This document shows, one piece after another, positions 23,650-31,081 of a stretch of 64,000 nt of DNA. Each line of letters starts with the position of its first letter. Position 1 is the first letter of the stretch. Origin of the DNA: Pseudomonas putida (GTDB lineage Bacteria > Pseudomonadota > Gammaproteobacteria > Pseudomonadales > Pseudomonadaceae). Where the stretch lies: NCBI RefSeq assembly GCF_005080685.1, contig NZ_CP039371.1:4774001-4838000 (forward strand), given 5' to 3'. A model generated the notes under the pieces. That model worked only from the letters and a program-made list of their open reading frames with translations, did no database searches and was not told where the DNA came from. A program made the translations under genes and the position numbers.

Positions 23650-23873
23650 AGCCAGCCCGGAGGCTTATGCTGTTCACTTAAGCACGACATCGCCGGCATT
23701 AGGGCCGCTTTGCGGCCCATCGCGACACAAGGCCGCTCCCACACAGACCGTGAATGCCCCTATTTACAGGGCAACCACGGACAATGTGGGAGCGGCCTTG
23801 TGTCGCGATGGGCTGCGTAGCAGCCCCGGCAATCTCAAGTGAACTGCATTAGACCGGAGGCTGGCTTTGGGTC
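23650..23873. repeat. Large imperfect inverted repeat (P. putida intergenic repeat)
   Basis: Two arms of about 90 bases. The inner parts (ATCGCGACACAAGGCCGC and the following TCCCACA) are exact inverses at about 23719-23743 and 23784-23809. The outer parts pair AGCCAGCC and GTTCACTT with a few differences. It is a second REP class, unlike the GGGCAAGCCC type. It lies just past the rluB stop. Confidence 0.85.
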
Positions 23874-23884
23874 ACCGCAGCGAA

Positions 23885-24949
23885 TCAACCACGCGGCTTG
23901 CCACGACCACGGCCTGCCGGCTTGTCACCTTCGGGCTTGGTAGGGCGCTTGCGCATGTCGCTCGGGCGCTCGGCCACGGCGCTGCCGCGGCTGCCCTTGC
24001 GCGGCGCTTCTTCGCGCGGCTGGCGCGCAGGACGCTCGGCAGCGCCGCCCTCATGGGCCGGACGCAGGTTGCGTACCCGCTCGTTGCGCCCCATCGGCCG
24101 GGAGGATTTGCGCTGCATGCGCTCCATGCGGTCCTTGGTCTTGAGGTTGACCGCTGGCAGCGCCACCGGCTGCAAGCCTACCTCGGCAGCGAGGATGTCG
24201 ATCTCGCCCTGGGTCATTTCACGCCAGCGGCCCATCGGCAGGTCGGAGTTGAGGAACACCGGGCCGAAGCGCACGCGCTTCAAGCGGCTGACCACCATGC
24301 CCTGCGATTCCCACAGGCGGCGTACTTCGCGGTTACGGCCTTCCATCACCACGCAGTGATACCAGTGGTTGAAGCCTTCGCCGCCCGGCGCCTTCTGGAT
24401 GTCGGTGAACTTGGCCGGGCCGTCTTCGAGCATCACGCCGGCTTTCAGGCGCTCGATCATCTCATCGTCGACTTCGCCACGTACACGCACCGCATATTCG
24501 CGGTCCATCTCGTAGGACGGGTGCATCAGGCGGTTGGCCAGTTCACCGTCGGTGGTGAACAGCAGCAGGCCGGTGGTGTTGATGTCCAGGCGGCCGATGT
24601 TGATCCAGCGACCTTCTTTCGGTCGTGGCAGGCGGTCGAACACGGTTGGACGGCCTTCCGGGTCGTCACGGGTGCAGATCTCGCCATCGGGCTTGTTGTA
24701 CATGATCACCCGGCGGGTGGCCTCGGCAGCCTCCTCGCGCTTGATCAGCTTGCCGTCGACGGCGATGGCGTCGTGCAGGTCGACGCGCTGGCCGAGGGTG
24801 GCCTCGACGCCGTTGACCTTGATGCGGCCCTGGCTGATCCAGGCTTCGACGTCACGGCGCGAGCCCACGCCGATGCGCGCCAGCACTTTCTGCAGCTTTT
24901 CGCCGGATGGAGGGGTGATCTCGGTATCTTGCAGGTCTTGCTCACTCAT
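23885..24949 (-). CDS. rluB: 23S rRNA pseudouridine synthase RluB
   Basis: Makes pseudouridine in helix 80 of 23S rRNA (position 2605 in E. coli). A 354-residue protein: S4 RNA-binding domain (about 18-65, EKLQKVLARIGVGSRRDVEAWI), then the RsuA/RluB catalytic domain with the catalytic aspartate in GRLDINTTGLLLFT and EGRNREVRRLWES. The last ~80 residues are a long basic, Arg/Pro/Gly-rich tail, probably disordered and RNA-binding. It lies downstream of scpAB, as in many gammaproteobacteria, separated by a REP pair. Confidence 0.93.
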   Translation of the reverse strand: MSEQDLQDTEITPPSGEKLQKVLARIGVGSRRDVEAWISQGRIKVNGVEATLGQRVDLHDAIAVDGKLIKREEAAEATRRVIMYNKPDGEICTRDDPEGRPTVFDRLPRPKEGRWINIGRLDINTTGLLLFTTDGELANRLMHPSYEMDREYAVRVRGEVDDEMIERLKAGVMLEDGPAKFTDIQKAPGGEGFNHWYHCVVMEGRNREVRRLWESQGMVVSRLKRVRFGPVFLNSDLPMGRWREMTQGEIDILAAEVGLQPVALPAVNLKTKDRMERMQRKSSRPMGRNERVRNLRPAHEGGAAERPARQPREEAPRKGSRGSAVAERPSDMRKRPTKPEGDKPAGRGRGKPRG

Positions 24950-25106
24950 CTGGGCACCTCCCGGTGTAGGAATGAAAACAGGGTTCTGGCGACGAACGCG
25001 CCAAAAGGCCGCGCATCATACGCGGTTCGGGTTGGGAACGCACTGGAGCGTAGAGGGTTTTGTGGGCTTTGTTGACTGTTTCTGCCTAATGGTAGTGGGC
25101 AGTGCC

Positions 25107-25184
25107 GGCCTCTTCGCGGGACAAGCCCGCTCCTACAGGTGCGGCGTCGTCCCTGTAGGAGCGGGCTTGTCCCGCGAAGAGGCC
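25107..25184. repeat. Paired inverted REP elements
   Basis: Two exact 33-base inverted arms (GGCCTCTTCGCGGGACAAGC...) around a 12-base centre, between scpB and rluB. The short loop would give a strong RNA hairpin that could protect the scpAB message or end it. Confidence 0.92.
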
Positions 25185-25203
25185 GCTACGGACAGCACAC
25201 CCA

Positions 25204-25980
25204 TCAGGGCTGCAACTTGCCCTCGTCCTCGACCGAAACCTCAGGCTCTTCTTCGCGCAGATCATCGAAATCGGTCTTCAGCCCCTCCTCCATCTGATCC
25301 AGCTCCACCAGCAGGCTTCGGAAGCTGGTCTCTTCCTTCGGCTCGCCCACTACCTCTTCCTCACCCAGGCTGGCATCGGCCAACGCTTGCAAATGCGCCG
25401 GCACTGGTGCGTCGTCCGGGTCCAGAACCGGCTCGGGCGCAGGCTCCATCTCGCGCAGTTCGGCCAGCGCCGGCAACTCGTCCAGGCTCTTGAGGTTGAA
25501 GTGGTCGAGAAACGCCTTGGTGGTGGCGAACATGGCCGGGCGCCCGGGCACCTCGCGATAACCGACCACACGAATCCACTCGCGCTCCATCAGGGTCTTG
25601 ATGATGTTGCTATTGACCGCCACACCACGCACATCCTCGATTTCGCCCCGGGTGATCGGCTGACGGTAGGCAATCAACGCCATGGTTTCGAGCAGCGCGC
25701 GGGAATACCGCTGCGGGCGCTCCTCCCACAGCCGTCCGACCCAGGGCGCATAGTCCTCGCGGATCTGCAGGCGATAACCGCTTGCCACTTCCTTGAGTTC
25801 GAAAGCACGCCCGGCGCAGGACTTGCCGAGCACTTCAAGGGCCTTCTTGAACACCTTGGGCTCGGGGCGCTCGGCCTCCTCGAACAGCTCGTAGAGGCGT
25901 TCGAGCGACTGCGGCTTGCCCGAGGCGAGCAGAAAGGCTTCGATCAGCGACGCCAAGTCGCGGGGTTCATTCAGATTCAT
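25204..25980 (-). CDS. scpB: Segregation and condensation protein B
   Basis: Winged-helix partner of the SMC/ScpA condensin-like complex, acting in chromosome organisation (258 residues). Family motifs: RLQIREDYAPWVGRLWEERPQRYSRALLETMALIAYRQPITRGEIEDVRGV and REVPGRPAMFATTKAFLDHF. The last ~80 residues are an acidic tail (DDLREEEPEVSVEDEG). The ATG at 25980 overlaps the scpA end by 14 bases, so translation is coupled; the frame extends to 26037 without similarity. Confidence 0.94.
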   Translation of the reverse strand: MNLNEPRDLASLIEAFLLASGKPQSLERLYELFEEAERPEPKVFKKALEVLGKSCAGRAFELKEVASGYRLQIREDYAPWVGRLWEERPQRYSRALLETMALIAYRQPITRGEIEDVRGVAVNSNIIKTLMEREWIRVVGYREVPGRPAMFATTKAFLDHFNLKSLDELPALAELREMEPAPEPVLDPDDAPVPAHLQALADASLGEEEVVGEPKEETSFRSLLVELDQMEEGLKTDFDDLREEEPEVSVEDEGKLQP

Positions 25981-26821
25981 CGGGTTCTTCGACAGACTCG
26001 GCACGCAACCGTACATGGATCGGCGCGAAAGGCGCATTCTGCACCAGTTCGACCAGCGATTCCTTCACCAGCTCGAGAATCGCCATGAAGGTCACCACCA
26101 CGCCCAGCTTGCCCTCCTCGTTGGCGAACAGCTCGACGAACGGCACGAAAGCCCCGCCCTTGAGCCGCTCCAGTACCTCGCTCATGCGTTCGCGAGTAGA
26201 CAAGGTCTCGCGGGTGATCTGGTGGCTTTCGAACAGGTCGTTGCGGCGCATTACCTCGGCCATGGACACCAACAACTCCTCCAGGCTGACCTGCGGCAAC
26301 AGCTTGCGCACCTTGGCCTGAGGCGCCTCCAGGCGCGGCACGACGACATCGCGCCCGACCCGCGGCAACTCGTCGATGCCCTCGGCCGCGGCCTTGAAAC
26401 GCTCGTATTCCTGCAGCCGACGAATCAGTTCCGCGCGCGGGTCGCCCTCTTCTTCCTCGATTTCGGCCGAGCGTGGCAGCAGCATGCGCGACTTGATCTC
26501 GGCCAGCATGGCAGCCATCACCAGGTACTCGGCAGCCAGCTCCAGGCGCACGCTCTTCATCAACTCGACGTAACCCATGTACTGGCGGGTGATTTCCGCC
26601 ACCGGTATGTCGAGGATGTCGATGTTCTGCTTGCGGATCAGGTACAGCAGCAGGTCCAGCGGGCCTTCGAAGGCTTCGAGAATGACTTCCAGGGCGTCCG
26701 GCGGGATGTACAGGTCCACCGGCATTTCGGTCAGCGCTTCGCCGTAGACCAGCGCCAACTGCAACTGCTGCGGCGACTCGGCCTCTGCGGCCGGCGCCTC
26801 GGGCGTTTCCAACTGGCTCAC
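25967..26821 (-). CDS. scpA: Segregation and condensation protein A
   Basis: Kleisin subunit (284 residues) bridging SMC heads. The N-terminal signature EGPLDLLLYLIRKQNIDILDIPVAEITRQYM and AAEYLVMAAMLAEIKSRMLLP is plain; the C-terminal winged helix includes FVPFVELFANEEGKLGVVVTFMAILELVKE. It has a GTG start at 26821 that overlaps the yciO stop (GTGA), and the 3' end overlaps scpB: a tightly coupled operon. Confidence 0.94.
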   Translation of the reverse strand: MSQLETPEAPAAEAESPQQLQLALVYGEALTEMPVDLYIPPDALEVILEAFEGPLDLLLYLIRKQNIDILDIPVAEITRQYMGYVELMKSVRLELAAEYLVMAAMLAEIKSRMLLPRSAEIEEEEGDPRAELIRRLQEYERFKAAAEGIDELPRVGRDVVVPRLEAPQAKVRKLLPQVSLEELLVSMAEVMRRNDLFESHQITRETLSTRERMSEVLERLKGGAFVPFVELFANEEGKLGVVVTFMAILELVKESLVELVQNAPFAPIHVRLRAESVEEPDESE

Positions 26822-27447
26822 GCGTCGACCAGAAACGGCGTCGGATCGCCGCAGCCTTCGCGGATCAAGGCAGGTTCATCACCGGTGAGGTCAATGATGG
26901 TCGAGGCCTTGAGATCGCCGTAACCGCCATCGATGATCAGGTCGACGTGGTGTTCCAGGCGTTGACGGATCTCGTAGGGATCGGTCATCGGCTCCTCTTC
27001 GGGCGGCAGGATCAGGCTCACGCTCATCAGCGGCTCGCCGAGTTCTTCCAGCAGCGCCAGGACGATCGGGTTGGACGGCACGCGCAGGCCGATCGTGCGG
27101 CGTTTCTCGTGCATCAACAGCCGCGGGACTTCCCGGGTGGCGTTGAGGATGAAGGTGTAAGGCCCCGGGACATGCGCCTTGAGCAGGCGGAACGTGGACG
27201 TGTCGATCTTGGCGAACAGCCCCATCTGCGACAGGTCGCAGCACAGCAAGGTGAAGTTGTGCTGTTTGTCCAACTGACGCAGGCGGCGCACCCGTTCGAT
27301 GGCGCTTTTATCGCCGATCTGGCAGCCCAGGGCGTAGGCCGAGTCGGTTGGATAGACCACCACGCCGCCCTTGCGAATGATCTCGACGGCCTGTTTTATC
27401 AGGCGCGCCTGCGGGTTTTCCGCATGAATCTGGAAAAATTGGCTCAC
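26818..27447 (-). CDS. YciO/Sua5/YrdC-family threonylcarbamoyl-AMP synthase-like protein
   Basis: A 209-residue YrdC-fold protein: GGVVVYPTDSAYALGCQIGDKSAIERVRRLRQ, then PGPYTFILNATREVPRL and IGLRVPSNPIVLALLEELGEPLMSVS. It is the YciO paralogue rather than the essential TsaC; its exact role is unclear. I chose the GTG at 27447 (VSQFFQIHAENPQ) because AGGA precedes it and the family begins there; an ATG at 27483 is in frame. It is 13 bases after the PHP gene and overlaps scpA. Confidence 0.88.
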   Translation of the reverse strand: MSQFFQIHAENPQARLIKQAVEIIRKGGVVVYPTDSAYALGCQIGDKSAIERVRRLRQLDKQHNFTLLCCDLSQMGLFAKIDTSTFRLLKAHVPGPYTFILNATREVPRLLMHEKRRTIGLRVPSNPIVLALLEELGEPLMSVSLILPPEEEPMTDPYEIRQRLEHHVDLIIDGGYGDLKASTIIDLTGDEPALIREGCGDPTPFLVDA

Positions 27448-27460
27448 GTAGTCATCCTGT

Positions 27461-28321
27461 TCATACCGCCAAAGGCTGTTCATGGCTGAATCGGCGCCAC
27501 AGGGGTGGCAGGTCCTCGGGCAATGGCCGGTAGGCACCGATCTCGCCCCAGGTGCCGGGGCCGTGGAAATCGCTGCCAGCGCTTGCCAGCAGCCCGAACT
27601 CACGGGTGAGAATGGACATCGTGCCCACCTGCTCGGCCGGCATCATCCCATTGACCACTTCAAGTGCCTGCCCACCTGCCTGAATATAGTCGGCAATCAG
27701 CCGTCTGCGCTTGCTGCGGGTCAGGTCGTAATGCATCGGATGGGCCAGGCTCACCCATGCGTTGGACCGGCGCAGGGTGGCAACGGTTTCCTCCAGGGTT
27801 GGCCAGTGCAGCTTGACGTCGCCCAGCTTGCCGGCACCCAGCCACTTGCGAAACGCCTCGCCGCGGTCCTTGACGTGCCCGGCGCGGACCAGGAACTCGG
27901 CAAAATGTGGCCGCGCCGGGGCATTGCCACTGTCGCCAAGCTCTTGCTGCACGGCCCGGGCGCCGTCCAGGGCTCCGGGCATGCCTTTGGCTGCCAGCCG
28001 TTTGTCGATTTCCTCGGCGCGCAGCCAGCGGCCACGGTGCAAGGCTTCGATGGCGTCGAGCAACGGAGGTGCATCCAACGGGAAGTCGTAACCCAATATG
28101 TGGATGGTCGCACCGCCCCAGGTGCACGACAGCTCCACGCCGCTGATCCAGCGCATGCCCTGCTCCTGGCAGGCCTGACGTGCCTCGGCCAGGCCCTCGA
28201 GGGTATCGTGGTCAGTCAGTGCCAGCGTTTGCACCCCGTGGTCAAAGGCCCGGGCGACCAGGGCCGAGGGCGACAGGGCGCCGTCGGAGGCCGTGCTGTG
28301 ACAGTGCAGATCAACATTCAT
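27461..28321 (-). CDS. rnm: PHP-domain 5'-3' exoribonuclease (RNase AM / YciV, TrpH)
   Basis: A 286-residue PHP phosphoesterase. Metal-binding motifs: DLHCHSTASDG at the start, LTDHDTLEG, the ELSCTWGGATIHILGY region, and ASAGSDFHGPG near the end. E. coli YciV of this family matures the 5' ends of rRNA and digests short RNA/DNA. It heads the rnm-yciO-scpA-scpB run and is divergent from yciB. Confidence 0.88.
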   Translation of the reverse strand: MNVDLHCHSTASDGALSPSALVARAFDHGVQTLALTDHDTLEGLAEARQACQEQGMRWISGVELSCTWGGATIHILGYDFPLDAPPLLDAIEALHRGRWLRAEEIDKRLAAKGMPGALDGARAVQQELGDSGNAPARPHFAEFLVRAGHVKDRGEAFRKWLGAGKLGDVKLHWPTLEETVATLRRSNAWVSLAHPMHYDLTRSKRRRLIADYIQAGGQALEVVNGMMPAEQVGTMSILTREFGLLASAGSDFHGPGTWGEIGAYRPLPEDLPPLWRRFSHEQPLAV

Positions 28322-28388
28322 TTAGGAGCGCTTTCGCTGGATTCGATGTTTGTTATTATGCCGTCACATCCCGATTCTGGCTGCCATT

Positions 28389-28982
28389 GTGAAACAATTC
28401 ATCGATTTCATCCCGCTGCTGCTGTTCTTCATCGTCTACAAGCTCGACCCGCGGCCCATGGAGGTCGCCGGCCACAGCTTCGAGTTCGGCGGCATCTACA
28501 GCGCCACGGCGATGCTGATCATCAGCTCGCTGGTGGTCTACGGCGCGCTGTTCCTGCGCCAGCGCAAGCTGGAAAAGGGCCAGTGGCTGACCCTGGTGGC
28601 CTGCCTGGTGTTCGGCGGCCTGACCCTGACGTTCCACAGCGAAACCTTCCTCAAGTGGAAGGCGCCCGTGGTCAACTGGCTGTTCGCGCTGGGCTTCGCC
28701 GGCAGCCACTTCATCGGCGACCGGGTGCTGATCAAGCGCATCATGGGCCACGCGCTGACGCTGCCCGATGCCATCTGGACCCGCCTGAACCTGGCCTGGA
28801 TCGGCTTCTTCCTGTTCTGCGGCGCGGCCAACCTGTTCGTCGCCTTCACCTTCCAGGACTTCTGGGTCGACTTCAAGGTGTTCGGCAGCCTGGGCATGAC
28901 CGTGCTATTCCTGGTGGCGCAGGGCGTGTACCTGTCGCGTCACCTGCACGACGACCCTTCCACCTCCAAGACCAAGGATTGA
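28389..28982 (+). CDS. yciB: Inner-membrane septation protein A (YciB/IspZ)
   Basis: A 197-residue membrane protein with five or six hydrophobic helices: [61 protein letters not shown]. It is linked to cell-envelope synthesis and division. Start is GTG at 28389 (protein begins MKQFIDFIP). yciI follows after one base, so they form an operon. Confidence 0.93.
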   Translation: MKQFIDFIPLLLFFIVYKLDPRPMEVAGHSFEFGGIYSATAMLIISSLVVYGALFLRQRKLEKGQWLTLVACLVFGGLTLTFHSETFLKWKAPVVNWLFALGFAGSHFIGDRVLIKRIMGHALTLPDAIWTRLNLAWIGFFLFCGAANLFVAFTFQDFWVDFKVFGSLGMTVLFLVAQGVYLSRHLHDDPSTSKTKD

Positions 28983-28983
28983 C

Positions 28984-29283
28984 ATGCTCTACGCCATCAT
29001 TGCCAGCGACGTCGCGAACTCCCTGGAAAAACGCCTGGCCGCCCGCCCGGCGCACATCGAGCGCCTGCAACAGCTCAAGGCCGAAGGCCGCGTGGTGCTG
29101 GCCGGCCCGCACCCGGCCATCGACAGCAACGACCCGGGTGAAGCCGGTTTCAGTGGCAGCCTGATCGTCGCCGAGTTCGATTCGCTCGCCGCCGCCCAGG
29201 CCTGGGCCGATGCCGATCCGTACATCGCCGCTGGCGTGTACGACAACGTCATCGTCAAGCCCTTCAAGCAAGTGCTGCCCTGA
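28984..29283 (+). CDS. yciI: YciI-family protein
   Basis: A 99-residue ferredoxin-like-fold protein: [47 protein letters not shown]. The His/Asp pair of the family is present (RPAHIERL and PAID). YciI-type proteins are small putative dehydratase-like enzymes of unknown substrate. The ATG directly follows the yciB stop. Confidence 0.9.
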   Translation: MLYAIIASDVANSLEKRLAARPAHIERLQQLKAEGRVVLAGPHPAIDSNDPGEAGFSGSLIVAEFDSLAAAQAWADADPYIAAGVYDNVIVKPFKQVLP

Positions 29284-29293
29284 GTCGATACCC

Positions 29294-29348
29294 CGTCGTT
29301 CTTTTCGCCGGCTTGTCGGAGCGCCGAACCGCCGCGAAAAGAACGACG
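29294..29348. terminator. Long hairpin after yciI
   Basis: Exact 15-base arms (CGTCGTTCTTTTCGC and its inverse) around 25 bases that hold a nested CGGC/GCCG stem. A likely transcription end or RNA-stabilising structure for yciBI. Confidence 0.6.
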
Positions 29349-29422
29349 CGTTCGTTATCGATTCATAAATTCCGGCCCCCAGCCGACAACCTCCTGAAAT
29401 CCATACCGCCTCAGGAGGGCCC

Positions 29423-29809
29423 ATGCGCCAAGGTCAGATGTTCCTGCTGTTTTGCCTGCTGTTGCTGTCCCCATTCGCCCACGCCGAACAGCCGCTATCA
29501 CTGGAAGCCGGTGCGCGCCTGACCGAACTGCAACAGCGCCTGGACGACAGCGAAAAGCAACGCGCGGCACTGGCCCAGCAGCTGCAGGAGAACGACATCC
29601 AGCGCGAAAGCGCCCAACTGACCCGCCTGCGCCAGGACAACCAGAGGCTGAAGCTGGCGATCAAGGAATTGCAGGCCGCGCCCCCGCAACAACTGCTGAC
29701 CGACAAGCAACAATGGTTTCTGATTGGCTCAGGCGTTGCACTCTTGTCGGCAGTCTGCGGTATCTTTGCCAGTGGCGGACACAGAAGACGCCGTCAATGG
29801 TTGAATTGA
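29423..29809 (+). CDS. Secreted coiled-coil protein with C-terminal membrane anchor (YgiM-like without SH3 domain)
   Basis: A 128-residue protein with a signal peptide (MRQGQMFLLFCLLLLSPFAHA), a heptad-rich coiled coil at about 30-90 (LTELQQRLDDSEKQRAALAQQL...), a membrane helix (WFLIGSGVALLSAVCGIFASG) and a basic cytoplasmic end (GHRRRRQWLN). This layout matches the C-terminal half of the SH3-domain protein YgiM (TIGR04211-like), but no SH3 domain is present. The ATG follows CAGGAGGG. The response regulator starts 7 bases later, so the two are probably co-transcribed. Confidence 0.75.
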   Translation: MRQGQMFLLFCLLLLSPFAHAEQPLSLEAGARLTELQQRLDDSEKQRAALAQQLQENDIQRESAQLTRLRQDNQRLKLAIKELQAAPPQQLLTDKQQWFLIGSGVALLSAVCGIFASGGHRRRRQWLN

Positions 29810-29816
29810 GTGAGTC

Positions 29817-30494
29817 ATGAGCGAGCTGTTACTGATTGATGATGACCAGGAACTCTGCGAGCTGCTCGGCAGCTGGCTGAGCCAGGAAGGCTTTGTCGTC
29901 CGCGCCTGCCACGATGGCCAGAGCGCGCGCCTGGCGCTGGCCGAACAGGCGCCGGCGGCAGTGGTGCTGGACGTGATGCTGCCCGACGGCAGCGGCCTGG
30001 AGCTGCTCAAGCAACTGCGCAGCGAGCACGCCGACTTGCCGGTGCTGATGCTCTCGGCCCGCGGCGAACCCCTGGACCGGATTCTGGGCCTGGAGCTGGG
30101 TGCCGACGATTACCTGGCCAAACCCTGCGATCCACGCGAGCTCACTGCCCGGCTGCGTGCGGTGCTGCGTCGCAGCCACCCCGCAGCCACCACCACCCAG
30201 TTGGAAATCGGCGACCTGGCCTTCAGCCCGGTGCGTGGCGTGGTCAGCATCGACGGACGCGAAATGAGCCTGACCCTGTCCGAAAGCCGCATCCTCGAAG
30301 CGCTCCTGCGTCAACCAGGCGAGCCGCTGGACAAGCAGGAACTGGCGCAGATCGCCCTGGGGCGCAAGCTGACCCTGTACGACCGCAGCCTCGACATGCA
30401 CGTCAGCAACCTGCGCAAGAAGGTCGGCCCGCACCCCGACGGCCGCCCGCGCATCGTCGCGCTGCGCAGCCGCGGCTACTACTACAGCCTATGA
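29817..30494 (+). CDS. OmpR-family response regulator (CpxR-like)
   Basis: A 225-residue two-component regulator. The receiver domain (1-115) has phospho-acceptor D52 in VVLDVMLPDGSG and K in LAKPCDPREL; the C-terminal winged helix ends NLRKKVGPHPDGRPRIVALRSRGYYYSL. A Spy/CpxP-like gene and a histidine kinase follow on the same strand. The gene pattern and the GTAAA-type direct repeat downstream point to a CpxR-like envelope-stress regulator. Confidence 0.85.
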   Translation: MSELLLIDDDQELCELLGSWLSQEGFVVRACHDGQSARLALAEQAPAAVVLDVMLPDGSGLELLKQLRSEHADLPVLMLSARGEPLDRILGLELGADDYLAKPCDPRELTARLRAVLRRSHPAATTTQLEIGDLAFSPVRGVVSIDGREMSLTLSESRILEALLRQPGEPLDKQELAQIALGRKLTLYDRSLDMHVSNLRKKVGPHPDGRPRIVALRSRGYYYSL

Positions 30495-30503
30495 ACACTG
30501 GCC

Positions 30504-30519
30504 TTTACCAACCCTTTAC
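30504..30519 (-). promoter_or_regulatory. Candidate CpxR box before the Spy/CpxP-like gene
   Basis: TTTAC at 30504-30508 and 30515-30519, that is GTAAA-N6-GTAAA on the other strand, the CpxR-type direct repeat. It lies about 80 bases before the ATG of the CpxP-like gene, immediately after the regulator's own stop. Confidence 0.5.
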
Positions 30520-30599
30520 CCTGAACTGACTGCGCTTGACCTTGATTTCCCTAGACTGGGCTCATCCGGTAATCACCGGCCCATGAAAGGAGAGACACC

Positions 30600-31016
30600 A
30601 TGCGCAAGACCCTTATCGCCCTGATGTTCGCCGCCGCCCTGCCGACCGTTGCCATGGCCATGCCTGAAGGCGGCCCGCGCCACGACGGCCCGCATCACCG
30701 CGGTGACGCGCCTTTCGCCCAGCTGGACCTGACCCGCGACCAGCGCCAGCAGGTCGGCAAACTGATGGGTGAGCAGATGAAAGCCCAGCGCGACATCACC
30801 AAGCGCTACCTGGACAAGCTGCCGGCCGCCGACCAGAAAGCCATGAAGGACGAGATCAAGGCCAGCCGCGAGAAAACCGACGGCCAGGTGCGCGCCTTGC
30901 TCAAGCCTGACCAGCAGAAGAAGTTCGACGACCTGCAAAAGGAACGCGCCGCTCGCCAGGCCGAGTGGAAAGAGTTCCAGGCCTGGAAAGCTGAAAAAGG
31001 CGGCAAGGCCCAGTAA
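30600..31016 (+). CDS. Spy/CpxP-family periplasmic protein
   Basis: A 138-residue protein with a signal peptide (MRKTLIALMFAAALPTVAMA) and a helical, charged mature part with the repeat motif LDLTRDQRQQV and LLKPDQQKKF, the LTxxQ-like motifs of Spy/CpxP. It probably acts as a periplasmic chaperone or as an inhibitor of the downstream kinase. AAGGAGAG precedes the ATG. It lies between regulator and kinase, an unusual position for a cpxP-like gene. Confidence 0.85.
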   Translation: MRKTLIALMFAAALPTVAMAMPEGGPRHDGPHHRGDAPFAQLDLTRDQRQQVGKLMGEQMKAQRDITKRYLDKLPAADQKAMKDEIKASREKTDGQVRALLKPDQQKKFDDLQKERAARQAEWKEFQAWKAEKGGKAQ

Positions 31017-31030
31017 GCTGTCCCCCCCAT

Positions 31031-31062
31031 GCCCGGCCCGCGCCACGCGAGCCGGGCTTTTT
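31031..31062 (+). terminator. Intrinsic terminator between the CpxP-like gene and the kinase
   Basis: GCCCGGC, a 13-base loop, GCCGGGC and a T run. It ends only 9 bases before the AGGAGG of the kinase gene, so kinase expression should be a read-through fraction of upstream transcription. Confidence 0.75.
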
Positions 31063-31081
31063 ACGCTTACAGGAGGTGCTC

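Larger units (their letters stand above)
23062..23884. other. Long intergenic region between aroP and rluB
   Basis: About 820 bases with no convincing gene. It holds a small hairpin CCCGAC-TCTAC-GTCGGG near 23373, a TyrR/PhhR-like box, and a large imperfect inverted repeat of the REP kind. Frames of 60-120 codons here lack ribosome sites and cross the repeat, so they are rejected. Confidence 0.6.

Noticed and set aside
23182..23820. Several 60-124-codon frames in the aroP-rluB gap
   Set aside because: They overlap one another on both strands, cross the large inverted repeat and have no ribosome site or recognisable protein feature.
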